Source: Arthrobacter sp. ov407 (GTDB taxonomy: Bacteria; Actinomycetota; Actinomycetes; Actinomycetales; Micrococcaceae). From it: a DNA stretch of 64,000 nucleotides. This document shows, piece by piece, positions 24,763-34,139 of this stretch (positions within the stretch are counted from its first letter, which is position 1; each line of letters starts with the position of its first letter). The stretch is from positions 186,001 through 250,000 of the forward strand of contig NZ_FNGD01000005.1 in assembly GCF_900102895.1 (NCBI RefSeq), written 5' to 3'. The position numbers were made by a program, and so were the translations under genes. The notes under the pieces are model-generated. The model was given only the letters and a program-made list of their open reading frames with translations. It searched no databases and was not told where the DNA came from.

Positions 24763-25714
24763 AGCAGGAGCCTCTCTTACCGGGACCATCGCCTTCCTGG
24801 GCCTGGGGCACATGGGCGGCCCGATGGCCGTCAACCTGGTCAAGGCCGGCTACCGGGTGACCGGCTTCGACGTCGTGCCGGCGGCCCTGGACGCCGCCCG
24901 GGAGCACGGCATTCCAACCGCAGGGACGGCAGCAGAGACGGCGGCGGGAGCCGCCGTCGTGCTGACCATGCTGCCCAGCGGCAAACACCTCCTCGACGCC
25001 TACCGCGGCACCGGCGGCCGGCCCGGCCTGCTTGAACTGGCCGCCCCGGGCACCATGTTCCTGGACTGTTCCACGATCAACGTGGACGAGGCCCGCGAGG
25101 CCGCGGAACTCGCGGTCGCGGCCGGTCACCGGGCCGTCGACGCCCCCGTGTCCGGAGGAGTGGTGGGGGCCGAGGCCGGCACGCTCACCTTCATGGTCGG
25201 TGCCCTCCCGGAGGACTTCGAGGCCGTCAAGCCGCTGCTGGAAGTCATGGGCAAGCGCGTGGTCCACTGCGGCGCGCACGGTGCCGGCCAGGCGGCCAAG
25301 ATCTGCAACAACATGATCCTGGGGATTTCGATGATCGCCGTCAGTGAGGCGTTTGTGCTGGGCGAGAAGCTCGGACTGACCCACCAGGCACTGTTCGATG
25401 TCGCCTCCGCCGCCTCGGGACAGTGCTGGGCGCTGACCACCAATTGCCCCGTGCCCGGGCCGGTCCCGACGAGCCCAGCCAACCGGGACTACCAGCCCGG
25501 CTTCGCCGGAGCGCTCATGGCCAAGGATCTCAACCTGGCCCTCAACGCGCTCCAGAGCACCGGCGTCGCGGCCCGGCTGGGCCCGCTCGCCGCCGAAATT
25601 TACGATAGCTTTGCCGCGGAAGGCGGTGCCGGCCGGGACTTCTCCGGCATCATTACCGACATCCGTGAAAAGTCGGAAGCAGGCAAATCAGAAGCCGGCG
25701 CGGCCGGGCACTAG
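24755..25714 (+). CDS. mmsB: 3-hydroxyisobutyrate dehydrogenase
   Basis: 319 aa. It has the Rossmann motif [20 protein letters not shown], the substrate loop [21 protein letters not shown] and the catalytic region [15 protein letters not shown]. It oxidises 3-hydroxyisobutyrate to methylmalonate semialdehyde, the substrate of MmsA. Its start overlaps the previous gene by 8 nt. The C-terminus ends in a low-complexity [15 protein letters not shown] stretch. Confidence 0.95.
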   Translation: MSEAGASLTGTIAFLGLGHMGGPMAVNLVKAGYRVTGFDVVPAALDAAREHGIPTAGTAAETAAGAAVVLTMLPSGKHLLDAYRGTGGRPGLLELAAPGTMFLDCSTINVDEAREAAELAVAAGHRAVDAPVSGGVVGAEAGTLTFMVGALPEDFEAVKPLLEVMGKRVVHCGAHGAGQAAKICNNMILGISMIAVSEAFVLGEKLGLTHQALFDVASAASGQCWALTTNCPVPGPVPTSPANRDYQPGFAGALMAKDLNLALNALQSTGVAARLGPLAAEIYDSFAAEGGAGRDFSGIITDIREKSEAGKSEAGAAGH

Positions 25715-25740
25715 TCCCGGACCGAAGCTGCACGCACAAC

Positions 25741-25770
25741 CAGAACCAGAACCAGAAGCAGAACCAGACG
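25741..25770 (+). repeat. hexanucleotide tandem repeat (CAGAAC-like, five units)
   Basis: Five consecutive hexamers: CAGAAC, CAGAAC, CAGAAG, CAGAAC, CAGACG. They lie in the 79-nt gap between mmsB and the enoyl-CoA hydratase gene, just upstream of its AAGGGGA ribosome-binding site. Confidence 0.7.
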
Positions 25771-25793
25771 AGAACCACCTAAGGGGACCACAC

Positions 25794-26573
25794 ATGACGG
25801 AACAGTATGCGAACATCCTGGTGGAGCGCCGCGGCCGCGTGGGCATCGTGACGCTCAATCGGCCCGAAGCCCTGAATGCCTTGAACAAGGCCACGATGGA
25901 CGAGCTGGTGCGGGCCGTCACCGGGATGGACGCGGACCCGGAGGTCGGTGCCGTGGTGGTGACCGGTTCCGCGAAGGCCTTCGCCGCTGGCGCGGATATC
26001 AAGGAAATGCAGTCCAAGGGCTACATGGACATGTACGCGGCGGACTGGTTCCGCGGCTGGGAGGACTTCACCCGGCTCCGCATCCCCGTCGTGGCAGCCG
26101 TGTCCGGCTTCGCGCTGGGCGGCGGCTGCGAGCTGGCGATGATGTGCGATTTCATCATCGCCGGGGACAACGCCAAGTTCGGCCAGCCGGAGATCAACCT
26201 CGGCGTGCTCCCCGGCATGGGCGGCTCGCAGCGACTGACCCGCGCGGTGGGCAAGTCCAAGGCGATGGACATGATCCTGACCGGCCGTTTCATGGACGCC
26301 GAGGAGGCCGAACGCGCGGGCCTGGTGTCCCGTGTGGTCCCGGCCGCGGACGTCGTCGAAGAGGCGCTGAAGGCTGCCGAGGTGATCGCCTCCAAATCCA
26401 AGCCGGTGGCGATGGTGGCCAAGGAGGCGGTGAACGCGGCGTTCGAGACCGGGCTTGCCCAGGGCGTGCTGTTTGAACGGCGCGTGTTCCACTCGCTGTT
26501 CGCCACCGAGGACCAGAAGGAAGGCATGGCCGCGTTCACCGAGAAGCGGCAGCCGGAGTTCAACCACCGCTAG
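25794..26573 (+). CDS. enoyl-CoA hydratase
   Basis: 259 aa from the ATG at 25794 ([30 protein letters not shown]); an in-frame extension upstream runs through a tandem repeat and lacks a start signal. AAGGGGA lies 8 nt upstream. The two catalytic glutamates fit [15 protein letters not shown] and [39 protein letters not shown] forms the oxyanion hole. It hydrates short-chain enoyl-CoA, consistent with methacrylyl-CoA in valine catabolism. Confidence 0.94.
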   Translation: MTEQYANILVERRGRVGIVTLNRPEALNALNKATMDELVRAVTGMDADPEVGAVVVTGSAKAFAAGADIKEMQSKGYMDMYAADWFRGWEDFTRLRIPVVAAVSGFALGGGCELAMMCDFIIAGDNAKFGQPEINLGVLPGMGGSQRLTRAVGKSKAMDMILTGRFMDAEEAERAGLVSRVVPAADVVEEALKAAEVIASKSKPVAMVAKEAVNAAFETGLAQGVLFERRVFHSLFATEDQKEGMAAFTEKRQPEFNHR

Positions 26574-26619
26574 GCGAAACCGGCCGGGGCGCGGCGGCGT
26601 CAATCGCCGGTCCGTGGCA

Positions 26620-29600
26620 TTACGTGAAGATGTCGGCCACGTACCTGCCGTGGGTGCGTTCTACTTCATCCATCCACGCCTCGGCCTCCGCCTTGGAGGC
26701 GTGCGTCGCCTCCTGGTAGATGAGGACGCACGTGTCCCGGACCTGCGGCGCCATGTGCTTGCCGTCGCCGCAGACGTAGACCGTGGCGCCCTGCTGGACC
26801 AGCTCGACGACGTCGGCCCGGTCTGCCCAAAGCCGATCCTGGACATACTTCAGGCCGTCTTCGGGGGCGGTGGAAAAGGCCGGCCGCAGATCGAGGTTGG
26901 CCTGGTCCGCCCACGATGCAAGTTCCGCGCGGTAGAGGAAATCGGTGTCCGGGGCCCGGCAGCCGAAGAACAGCAGGGCAGGCGCCGGCGTCGTATCCTC
27001 GGCCTCGGCCCGCAGCGCCCGGTCCTGGACGAATCCGCGGAAGGGTGCCAGCCCGGTCCCTGCACAGACCATGATGAGCGGGACGTCCAGGGACGGAGGC
27101 GGGTGGAAAGCCGCGTTCGAGGGACGGACAGTAACCGCGACCCTTGACCCGGGCCTGGCCTGGGCGAGGTAGGTGGAAGAGGCGCCTTCGAAGACGCCGC
27201 GGCCCGACCACGCCGGAGCCTGGATGACGGCGAAGGTCAGGGTCGCGTGGTCGGGGCTCCAGAGCGGGGACGAGGAGATGGAGTACCGCCGCGGGGTCAG
27301 CTGTGTCAACAGTTGCAGGAACGAAGTGAACGACAGCTGGCATGACGGATACGTCTCCAGCAGATCCAGGAGGGAGACCCGCTTGTCGAGGATCTCGGCC
27401 GAGTGGCGCCCGCGGTCCTCCGCCAGCGCCTCAAGTTCCCGGCGATGTTCAGGATCCGCCGCGACATCAGCCAGGTCCTCGAGTTGGGTACGGGTGGCGG
27501 GGACCGCGAGTTCCACGTAACTGCTCAGCAGTTCGCCCACGGCTACGGGCGCACCCGTGGGCAGGAAGGTGTCTCCCCGCTCCATACTCAGCTGGACGTG
27601 CGAGTCGTAGTCGAGGTTGAAACGGACCAGGGCCCGCTGCACGAGTTCGCTGGGATTCAGCGGCAGCACGGCCAGATAGTCCCCTGTCCGGTAGCTCATC
27701 CCCTCGGGTAGGGCGATCTCGACATGCCGCTTGGACCGGGCGCCGGGCTTGGCCAGATCGACCAGTTCCCGGTTCGCGACGACGGTGCCGAGTGCCAGCC
27801 CGTTCTGGCGCAGCAGCGGGTCCCGGACGTTGCCGACGAACTGGAGTTCAAGCTGGGGCTGCGCGGTCGGCGGGCTGGTCCTCTGCCCGAGGGCGGCGTC
27901 CACCGCGGGCCAGAATCCCGCGTACCACTCGTCAAAATCGCCGAAGAAGTCGCCGCGGGCGTTGGCTTCGCCCCGGGCGTAGATCCGCGTGGCGCCGGCA
28001 ACCTCGAGCCGGGCGTCGATGGCCTTCGGCACCTCCTGGTACGTTCGCGCCCAGTCCTTGTTGCCGTTGCCGAAGACCGTGTACCGCATTCCGGCGAGGC
28101 TGCCCGGCGGCAGGCCCTCGGTCCAGGCCACGAATTTCCGGGCGTTGTCCGGCGGCTGCCCCTCGTAGGAGGACGTGACGATTGTGACGAGCCCCTCCGT
28201 CGGCAGCCCGCCGGCCGCTTCGTCGAGCGGGCCGATGGTGGGGCTGTAGCCGCGCCGACCGGCGTCGTTGGCGATGCGCTGGGCGAAGTCCTTGGACGTG
28301 CCTGCATTGGAACCGTAGAGCACACGGATCGGGACGCCGTTGGGTGCGGCGGCCGCCGCTGCCGCTTCGGCCTGCCAGGCATGTTCGACGGGGGCCTGCG
28401 GGCCGGCCGCGATCGCGACGTCCCGCCTGCGCACGTGGATGAACAGCCCCTCTGGCTTCATCGTCAGCGTGTGCTTGATCTGCAGTTCATAGCCCGGGTC
28501 CGCCGCCGTGACCTCGAAGCGCTGCAGGAGCTTGGCCAGGAAGAGCATGGCCTCCTGCAGGGCAAATCCCCGGCCGATGCAGGAGCGCTGCCCGTTGCCG
28601 AAGGGCTTCCAGGCATTGGCAGGGATTTCCGCGGCCCGAACAGGTGAGAACCGGTCCGGATCGAAGGTCCCGGCGTCCTCGCCCCAGGCCGCCTTGTCCC
28701 GGTGCAGCTGCGGGATCAGGACCATGATGGGCTGGCCTGCCGGGACCTCGTATTGGCCGCCAAGCGTCGTGTCCTCGTGCGGGGCGACGTTGAACGCCGG
28801 GGCGGTGGGCCACAGCCGGAGCGTCTCCTTGAGGATCTGGTCCAGGTACCCCAGCCGGGGCAGGTGCTCGAACCGGGCGCTCTCGGTGCCGAGGACCTCG
28901 TCCACTTGGGCGCGAGCCTTGGCCAGGACAGCCGGATGGCGCAGCAGTTCGTAGAGCGCAAAGGACAGCAGGCCGCTGGTGGTCTCATGCCCGGCCACCA
29001 GAAACGTGACCATCTGGTATCGGACGTTTTCCTCGCTCAACCGCTCGCCGGTCACCGGGTCCGCGGCGTTGAGCATGGTGTCCAGGATGTCCTCGCTGCC
29101 AGCCGGGCTGGGTTTGCGCCGACGGTCGCTGATCATCTGGTCGGCGACCTCGAACATCAGGGCATGGTCTTCCTCGAGCTGGTGGCGCTTGCGCAGCATG
29201 ATCTTGTTCTGGACCGGGAGCCTGCGCGCCCGGTCCCCGGACTCGACCAGACCACGGACCATGGCCCCGACGAAGGGATGCATCTCCTCCCGGTAGAGGC
29301 TGTTGAAACGGTAGCTGAACGAGCACAGGGCAATGGTGTCCAGGGTCAGCCTGGTGGTGTTGTCCGGGACGTCGATCCGGGCCGTCGGGCCGAGCCGTTC
29401 CCATTTCAGGAGCAACTGCTCGGCGATGTCGTCCATGCCGCTGAACATCCGCGTCAGCGCCGCTGGCCCGAACGCCGGCATCAGGATCCGGTGCGCCTTC
29501 TGCCAGTTAAGTTCTTCTGTTCTTGCAGTGAACAATCCGTCGCCGATGAATTCCCGCACCTGCCGAAGGGAAACGCCCAGCACCTTGCCGAAACGGGACT

Positions 29601-29799
29601 CGTCGCAGACTTCGTTGACGAGCTGCTGGGAAGAGATGGCGATGATGCTGCGGTTGAAGAACTGGATGCGGACAATGGGGCCGTACCGCTCTGCCACCTC
29701 GACTATTCCCAGGATTCCCTTGCTGGAGTCGATGTCGGGCAAGTTGCCGACCACCGGCTTCGGGGGAGGCTGCGGTATGGGGACGCTGGGCGAAGTCAT
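26620..29799 (-). CDS. cyp102: self-sufficient P450 / NADPH reductase fusion (CYP102, P450-BM3 type)
   Basis: 1059 aa from the ATG at 29799 with AGGAGG 4-5 nt upstream; the frame to 29994 is too long. The N-terminal P450 domain (1-460) has AGHETTSG (I-helix, 269-276), KETLRLW (ExxR, about 324) and FGNGQRSCIGRGFAL with haem-thiolate Cys407. An Ala-rich linker (about 467-488) leads to a flavodoxin-like FMN domain (IRVLYGSNAGTSKDFAQ), then a ferredoxin-reductase-like FAD/NADPH region (PRRYSISSSP, MVCAGTGLAPFRGFVQDR, VYVCGDGKHMAPQV, DIFT end). CYP102 enzymes hydroxylate fatty acids subterminally. Confidence 0.96.
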   Translation of the reverse strand: MTSPSVPIPQPPPKPVVGNLPDIDSSKGILGIVEVAERYGPIVRIQFFNRSIIAISSQQLVNEVCDESRFGKVLGVSLRQVREFIGDGLFTARTEELNWQKAHRILMPAFGPAALTRMFSGMDDIAEQLLLKWERLGPTARIDVPDNTTRLTLDTIALCSFSYRFNSLYREEMHPFVGAMVRGLVESGDRARRLPVQNKIMLRKRHQLEEDHALMFEVADQMISDRRRKPSPAGSEDILDTMLNAADPVTGERLSEENVRYQMVTFLVAGHETTSGLLSFALYELLRHPAVLAKARAQVDEVLGTESARFEHLPRLGYLDQILKETLRLWPTAPAFNVAPHEDTTLGGQYEVPAGQPIMVLIPQLHRDKAAWGEDAGTFDPDRFSPVRAAEIPANAWKPFGNGQRSCIGRGFALQEAMLFLAKLLQRFEVTAADPGYELQIKHTLTMKPEGLFIHVRRRDVAIAAGPQAPVEHAWQAEAAAAAAAPNGVPIRVLYGSNAGTSKDFAQRIANDAGRRGYSPTIGPLDEAAGGLPTEGLVTIVTSSYEGQPPDNARKFVAWTEGLPPGSLAGMRYTVFGNGNKDWARTYQEVPKAIDARLEVAGATRIYARGEANARGDFFGDFDEWYAGFWPAVDAALGQRTSPPTAQPQLELQFVGNVRDPLLRQNGLALGTVVANRELVDLAKPGARSKRHVEIALPEGMSYRTGDYLAVLPLNPSELVQRALVRFNLDYDSHVQLSMERGDTFLPTGAPVAVGELLSSYVELAVPATRTQLEDLADVAADPEHRRELEALAEDRGRHSAEILDKRVSLLDLLETYPSCQLSFTSFLQLLTQLTPRRYSISSSPLWSPDHATLTFAVIQAPAWSGRGVFEGASSTYLAQARPGSRVAVTVRPSNAAFHPPPSLDVPLIMVCAGTGLAPFRGFVQDRALRAEAEDTTPAPALLFFGCRAPDTDFLYRAELASWADQANLDLRPAFSTAPEDGLKYVQDRLWADRADVVELVQQGATVYVCGDGKHMAPQVRDTCVLIYQEATHASKAEAEAWMDEVERTHGRYVADIFT

Positions 29800-29853
29800 G
29801 GCCCCTCCTAGGCGATCGCCAATTGACGCTCTGTGAGCACTAATTGCTGCCTG

Positions 29854-29873
29854 GCCGGACGGCAATGTCCGGC
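29854..29873. promoter_or_regulatory. perfect palindrome, candidate operator of P450/GT divergent region
   Basis: GCCGGAC-(GGCAAT)-GTCCGGC: 7-bp perfect arms, 6-nt spacer, in the 187-bp divergent region, about 55 bp upstream of the P450 start. No regulator gene is adjacent. Operator function is inferred. Confidence 0.45.
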
Positions 29874-29986
29874 TCCGAACCACGATACTCCGGTCAGATT
29901 CCGGGCAAAATAGCCGCCCATCAGGGCGGGACGGGTGATTCTCATGTGACAAGAGGTGCCAATGGTTCGCTGGTAGCATCTGACCG

Positions 29987-31426
29987 GTGGGCAAAGGGCA
30001 ACTTCACCGGACAGTAGGGCTGGTTATCGCAGCGATCGCCGGCACCGCGGCGGCGATCTTGTGGGCCGCCGTCGCCTCGGACGGCCCCGCACAAGCTGAC
30101 GGGCCGCCGCACGGCTTCATCCTGGGAGTGTGGAACGTGCTCTACAGTACGAACGCTCCGGGTGCCCGGATCCTGGGCGCGGCGGTCGCGCTCGCCGTGC
30201 TGCTGGCCGCCGGCGTCGCCCTGCTGGAGCGCCGGATCACCACCCGGTCGCGGCGGTCTGCGAACGTGCGGATCGCTCCGCTGGCACCGAAGATCGTGAT
30301 GGCAGCGACGCGCGGAGTCTATGCCGGGCCCGTCACCGTCACCGTGCTCATCCCGGCCCACAACGAGGAAGTCTCGCTGCCCTCTACGATCGCCTCGCTG
30401 CGGGCGCAGTCCCACAGCCCCGATCGAATCATCGTAGTGGCGGACAATTGCACCGACAGCACCGTGGACCTCGCCCGCGACGCCGGCGTCGAGGTCTATG
30501 AGTCGGTCGACAACACGAAAAAGAAGGCTGGCGCCCTCAACCAGGTGCTCAAGCGAGTCCTCCCCACGCTCGGTGCCAACGACATAGTGATGGTCATGGA
30601 CGCCGACACCCAGCTCGATGACGGCTTCCTCGATGCGGCCGTGAACCGCTTCGTGGACGACCGCGCCCTGATGGCGGTGGGCGGCCTGTTCTACGGGGAG
30701 GAAGGCCACGGTGTCCTCGGCCAGTTCCAGCGCAACGAGTACCTCCGTTACGGCCGGGAAATCAAGCGCCGGCGGGGGAGGGTTTTCGTGCTGACCGGCA
30801 CCGCGTCGCTCTTCCGTCCCGTCGCCCTGCGCACCATCGCGGAGCAGCGGGGCAAGTCGATTCCCGGCACGCGGGGCGACGTCTATGACACCGCGGCGCT
30901 GACCGAGGACAACGAACTCACCATCGCACTCAAGTCGCTTGGCGCCCTCATGATTTCCCCGACGGCGTGCACCGTGGTCACCGAACTCATGCCCACCTGG
31001 TCCACGCTGTGGGCGCAGCGGTTGCGGTGGCAGCGGGGAGCGCTGGAGAACATTGGCGCGTACGGGGTCACGTCCCAGACGACGCGCTACTGGGTGCAGC
31101 AGCTCGGAATCGGCTACGGCGTGATTGCCCTCAGCGCCTACCTGCTGTTGATCTTCCTCATGGTGTTCTCACTGGACGTGTGGATCTGGTTCCCGTTCTG
31201 GCTCGGACTTGGCGGGGTGTTCATGATCGAGCGCGTCAGCACAGTCTGGAAGGGCGGCTGGCGGGCCAGGATCCTGGCCCTCACCCTCTTCCCCGAACTC
31301 TTCTTCGACATGTTCCTGAACATCGTCTACATCAAGGGCATCATCGACATTTCGCTGGGCCGGACCGCGAACTGGAAACACGTCACCCACACCAACGCCG
31401 CCCAGGCCGTCAAGGAGTCCGCATGA
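29987..31426 (+). CDS. membrane glycosyltransferase family 2 (processive type)
   Basis: 479 aa from a GTG. Two N-terminal helices lead to a GT2 catalytic domain with all motifs: VTVLIPAHNEEVSL, VVADNCTD (D1), MDADTQLDDGFL (DxD), TEDNELTIAL (TED) and QRLRWQRGALEN (QxxRW). C-terminal helices follow. The QxxRW motif points to a processive polysaccharide synthase (cellulose, hyaluronan or poly-GlcNAc type); the sugar is unknown. It overlaps a 74-aa membrane gene by 4 nt. Confidence 0.92.
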   Translation: MGKGQLHRTVGLVIAAIAGTAAAILWAAVASDGPAQADGPPHGFILGVWNVLYSTNAPGARILGAAVALAVLLAAGVALLERRITTRSRRSANVRIAPLAPKIVMAATRGVYAGPVTVTVLIPAHNEEVSLPSTIASLRAQSHSPDRIIVVADNCTDSTVDLARDAGVEVYESVDNTKKKAGALNQVLKRVLPTLGANDIVMVMDADTQLDDGFLDAAVNRFVDDRALMAVGGLFYGEEGHGVLGQFQRNEYLRYGREIKRRRGRVFVLTGTASLFRPVALRTIAEQRGKSIPGTRGDVYDTAALTEDNELTIALKSLGALMISPTACTVVTELMPTWSTLWAQRLRWQRGALENIGAYGVTSQTTRYWVQQLGIGYGVIALSAYLLLIFLMVFSLDVWIWFPFWLGLGGVFMIERVSTVWKGGWRARILALTLFPELFFDMFLNIVYIKGIIDISLGRTANWKHVTHTNAAQAVKESA

Positions 31427-31647
31427 GTCTCACCGGCGTGCCCGTCCCCACGGGCATTCTCTTCCCGCAGCAAGTCCTGGACTCGGAGTGGTTCGCCATC
31501 CTCGCGACGTTTGTTGCCATCAATACCGTCATGTACGCTGCCCTGGCGGTCGCGAAGGTGCTGCCAAAGGTCCACCGCCCCGGCTGGCTCCGGCCCCCGC
31601 ATGAACGCGGCGAAACCCGGAGCATCCACCCCGACGCGCCCCGCTGA
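31423..31647 (+). CDS. small membrane protein coupled to the glycosyltransferase
   Basis: 74 aa from an ATG that overlaps the GT2 stop (ATGA). One clear membrane helix (WFAILATFVAINTVMYAALAVAKVL) is followed by a basic, Pro-rich C-terminal tail. This is reminiscent of small subunits that accompany processive GT2 synthases (as PgaD does PgaC), but no sequence identity is claimed. A long hairpin follows 10 bp downstream. Confidence 0.7.
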   Translation: MSLTGVPVPTGILFPQQVLDSEWFAILATFVAINTVMYAALAVAKVLPKVHRPGWLRPPHERGETRSIHPDAPR

Positions 31648-31657
31648 GGATCACTTC

Positions 31658-31723
31658 CCCAACTGACTCGCAGTTGTGGCCGTTTTCAGCGCCCATAACG
31701 GCCCCAAGTGCGAGTCAGTTGGG
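31658..31723. terminator. 66-nt hairpin between convergent genes; possible dispersed repeat
   Basis: 15-bp perfect outer arms CCCAACTGACTCGCA (31658-31672) and its complement (31709-31723). Inner 12-nt arms (31673-31684 / 31697-31708) pair at 10 of 12, around a 12-nt loop. It starts 10 bp after one stop and ends 1 bp before the stop of the convergent MarR gene. It should terminate both transcripts. Confidence 0.75.
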
Positions 31724-31724
31724 C

Positions 31725-32228
31725 TTAGCTGAAATCTCCGGCGTTCTGGCGGAACGTGCCCAGGATCCGGATCAGCTGGTCCACGTCCTGGTCCCCGAAG
31801 CCCGACTGGCCGAAGACCTCGGAGTTCAGTACGGCCGTGGCCCGTTTGGCCAGGGCCCGCCCGTCGGGGGTGAGCTCGATCAAGGTGGTGCGGCCGTCCG
31901 TGGGGTGCGGCGAGCGGATCACCAGCCCGGCGTCCTGGAGCCGGTCCACGGCGTTGGTGACCGAGGTGGGGTGGACCTGCAGCAGCGCGCTCGCCTTATT
32001 CATAGGCAGCGCCCCGCTGCGGGCGAAGCTGAGCAACGCCAGCAGCTCGTACCGGGCAAACGTGAGTCCGAACGGCCTAAGGACGGCCTCGATCCGGCCC
32101 AGCAGAATCTGCTGGGTCCGCATGATGGCGGTGATCGCAGCCATCGGGGCGGCGACGTCGGACCAGCCGTGGCGCTCCCAGTTCAGCCGGGCGTCGGCGA
32201 TCGGATCTCGCGGCAGCGGTGTTCCCAC
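31725..32228 (-). CDS. MarR-family transcriptional regulator
   Basis: 167 aa from a GTG. Winged HTH: YELLALLSFARSGALPMNKASALLQVHPTSVTNAVDRLQDAGLVIRSPHPTDGRTTLIELTPDGRAL, including the DGR wing. It starts 2 nt after the stop of the acyl-CoA synthetase gene, so the two form one operon. It probably represses that operon and responds to an acyl-CoA or aromatic ligand (inference). Confidence 0.93.
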   Translation of the reverse strand: MGTPLPRDPIADARLNWERHGWSDVAAPMAAITAIMRTQQILLGRIEAVLRPFGLTFARYELLALLSFARSGALPMNKASALLQVHPTSVTNAVDRLQDAGLVIRSPHPTDGRTTLIELTPDGRALAKRATAVLNSEVFGQSGFGDQDVDQLIRILGTFRQNAGDFS

Positions 32229-32230
32229 GT

Positions 32231-33967
32231 TCAGCCCTGACCCTTGAGCCCGGGGAAATCGGAGTCGGAGTACTCGACGCCGAAGCCGTCGGGAACGGGT
32301 CCGCCGCCGTGGCGCAGTTCCTCGCTCTGCCGCAGCTCCACCCGCCGGATCTTGCCGGAGATCGTTTTGGGGAGCTCGGCAAACTCCAGCCGTCGGATCC
32401 GCTTGAACGGGGCCAGGTGCTCCCGGCAGTACCGCAGGATGTCCTCGGCCAGCTCCGGGCCCGGCTGGTGGCCGGCCGCAAGAACCACAAAGGCCTTCGG
32501 CACCGACAGCTTGAGCGGGTCGGGGGAGGGGACGACGGCCGCCTCCGCCACCGCCGGGTGCTCAATCAGCACGCTCTCCAGTTCGAACGGGGACAGCCGG
32601 TAGTCGGAGGACTTGAAGACGTCGTCGCCGCGGCCCACATACGTGATGATGCCGCGCTCGTCCCGGCTCGCCATGTCCCCCGTGTGGTAGTAACCGTCGC
32701 GGAAAGCCTCCGCCGTCTTATCCGGGTCGCCGTAGTACGCCTTCATGAGCCCCGCGGGGCGGGGGTCGAGGCGCAGGCAGAGCTCGCCGTCGTCGGCCTC
32801 CTCACCAGTAGCGGGGTCCACGAGCACGACGTCGTAGCCAGGCAGCGGCTTGCCCATGGCGCCGATCTTGATCGGCTGGCCCGGGGTGTTCGCGATCTGA
32901 ACGGTCGATTCGGTCTGGCCGAAGCCGTCCCGGATGGTCTGGCCCCAGGCGCGGTGGACCTGGTCGATCACCTCGGCGTTGAGCGGCTCGCCGGCGGACA
33001 CCACTTTCGTGGGCGGGTTCTTCAACAGGGTGAGGTCGGCCTGGATCAGCATCCGCCAGACCGTGGGCGGGGCGCAGAAGCTGGTCACGGATTCGCGGTC
33101 CATCTGTTCCATGAGGGCCCTGGCGTCGAAGCGTTCGTAGTTGTAGATGAACACGCACGCCTCGGCGATCCAAGGTGTGAACACATTGGACCAGGCGTGC
33201 TTGGCCCAGCCCGGCGAGGCCACGTTGAGGTGCACGTCGCCCGGTTCCATCCCGATCCAGAACATCGTGGACAGGTGACCCACCGGGTAGGAGGTGTGCG
33301 TGTGCTCCACGAGTTTGGCCTTGGACGTGGTGCCGGAGGTGAAGTAGAGCAGGAGGGTCTCGTCGGCCAGGGTGGGGGCGTCCGGGGTGAAGTCCACGCC
33401 GGCTGCTGAAGCGTTTGCGTACTGCCGGGCAGTTTCCAGGGCCGCGGGATTGGCGGGACCCCCACCGATTTCGATCAGCGTGTAGTCACCGGCGACGTCG
33501 GCGAACTTGGCGATGTTGGCACTTCCGACGGCGGCCCATGACGCGCCGCCGCGCTCCACCCGGTCCTGGAGGTCGGCGGGCCCCATGAGGGTGGTGGTGG
33601 GGATCATGACGATGCCCAGCTTGATGCCGGCCAACATGAGTTCCCAGAGCTCCACCTGATTGCCGAGCATGATGATCATCCGGTCCCCGCGCCGCACGCC
33701 CTGCCCGCGCAGCCAGTTGGCCACCTGGGACGAGCGCCGGGAAAGGTCCGCGAAGCTGCGCCGAGTCGCGGACCCGTCCTGTTCGACGATCACCAGCGCC
33801 GGCTTGTCCGCCTTGGCCGGGTCTGCCGCGAGCTGGTCGAACCAGTCCAGTGCGAAGTTGAATTCCTCGAAGCGCGGCCATTGGAATTCGCTGCGGGCGC
33901 CTTCGTAGTCCCCGCGCAGGGCCAGCAGCCGGTCCCGTGCGGCCCGGAATTCCTCAGTCACGGTCAT
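32231..33967 (-). CDS. AMP-dependent acyl-CoA synthetase (medium-chain/aryl type)
   Basis: 578 aa, adenylate-forming family. Motifs: P-loop YFTSGTTSKAKLVEHTH, DGFGQTESTVQ, YYHTGDMASRDERGIITYVGRGDDVFKSSDYRLSPFE and catalytic Lys in LPKTISGKIRRVELR. It makes acyl-CoA from a carboxylic acid, ATP and CoA. The MACS-like motif arrangement fits medium-chain or phenyl-substituted acids; the substrate is not determined. It is divergent from an acyl-CoA dehydrogenase and cotranscribed with a MarR regulator. Confidence 0.93.
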   Translation of the reverse strand: MTVTEEFRAARDRLLALRGDYEGARSEFQWPRFEEFNFALDWFDQLAADPAKADKPALVIVEQDGSATRRSFADLSRRSSQVANWLRGQGVRRGDRMIIMLGNQVELWELMLAGIKLGIVMIPTTTLMGPADLQDRVERGGASWAAVGSANIAKFADVAGDYTLIEIGGGPANPAALETARQYANASAAGVDFTPDAPTLADETLLLYFTSGTTSKAKLVEHTHTSYPVGHLSTMFWIGMEPGDVHLNVASPGWAKHAWSNVFTPWIAEACVFIYNYERFDARALMEQMDRESVTSFCAPPTVWRMLIQADLTLLKNPPTKVVSAGEPLNAEVIDQVHRAWGQTIRDGFGQTESTVQIANTPGQPIKIGAMGKPLPGYDVVLVDPATGEEADDGELCLRLDPRPAGLMKAYYGDPDKTAEAFRDGYYHTGDMASRDERGIITYVGRGDDVFKSSDYRLSPFELESVLIEHPAVAEAAVVPSPDPLKLSVPKAFVVLAAGHQPGPELAEDILRYCREHLAPFKRIRRLEFAELPKTISGKIRRVELRQSEELRHGGGPVPDGFGVEYSDSDFPGLKGQG

Positions 33968-34064
33968 GGTGCACCTTTCGAAGTACTCTGGCGCTGCCGT
34001 TCCAGGCGGTCCGTGGCACAGCGCCGTTGCCTGGGATCCCCCCGGCCCGGCGCGGTGCCTGCCT

Positions 34065-34092
34065 AGTGATCCCCGTCACTGTGCAATATACT
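34065..34092 (+). promoter_or_regulatory. short inverted repeat and -10-like box before the acyl-CoA dehydrogenase
   Basis: AGTGA-(6 nt)-TCACT at 34065-34080 is followed by TATACT at 34087-34092, a good -10 box. It lies in the divergent region controlled probably by the MarR regulator. The arms are only 5 bp, so confidence is low. Confidence 0.3.
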
Positions 34093-34139
34093 AGGACATC
34101 CAAGGGTTTGGAAGAGCGGCGCTGCTCTGCAGGTGGCGC

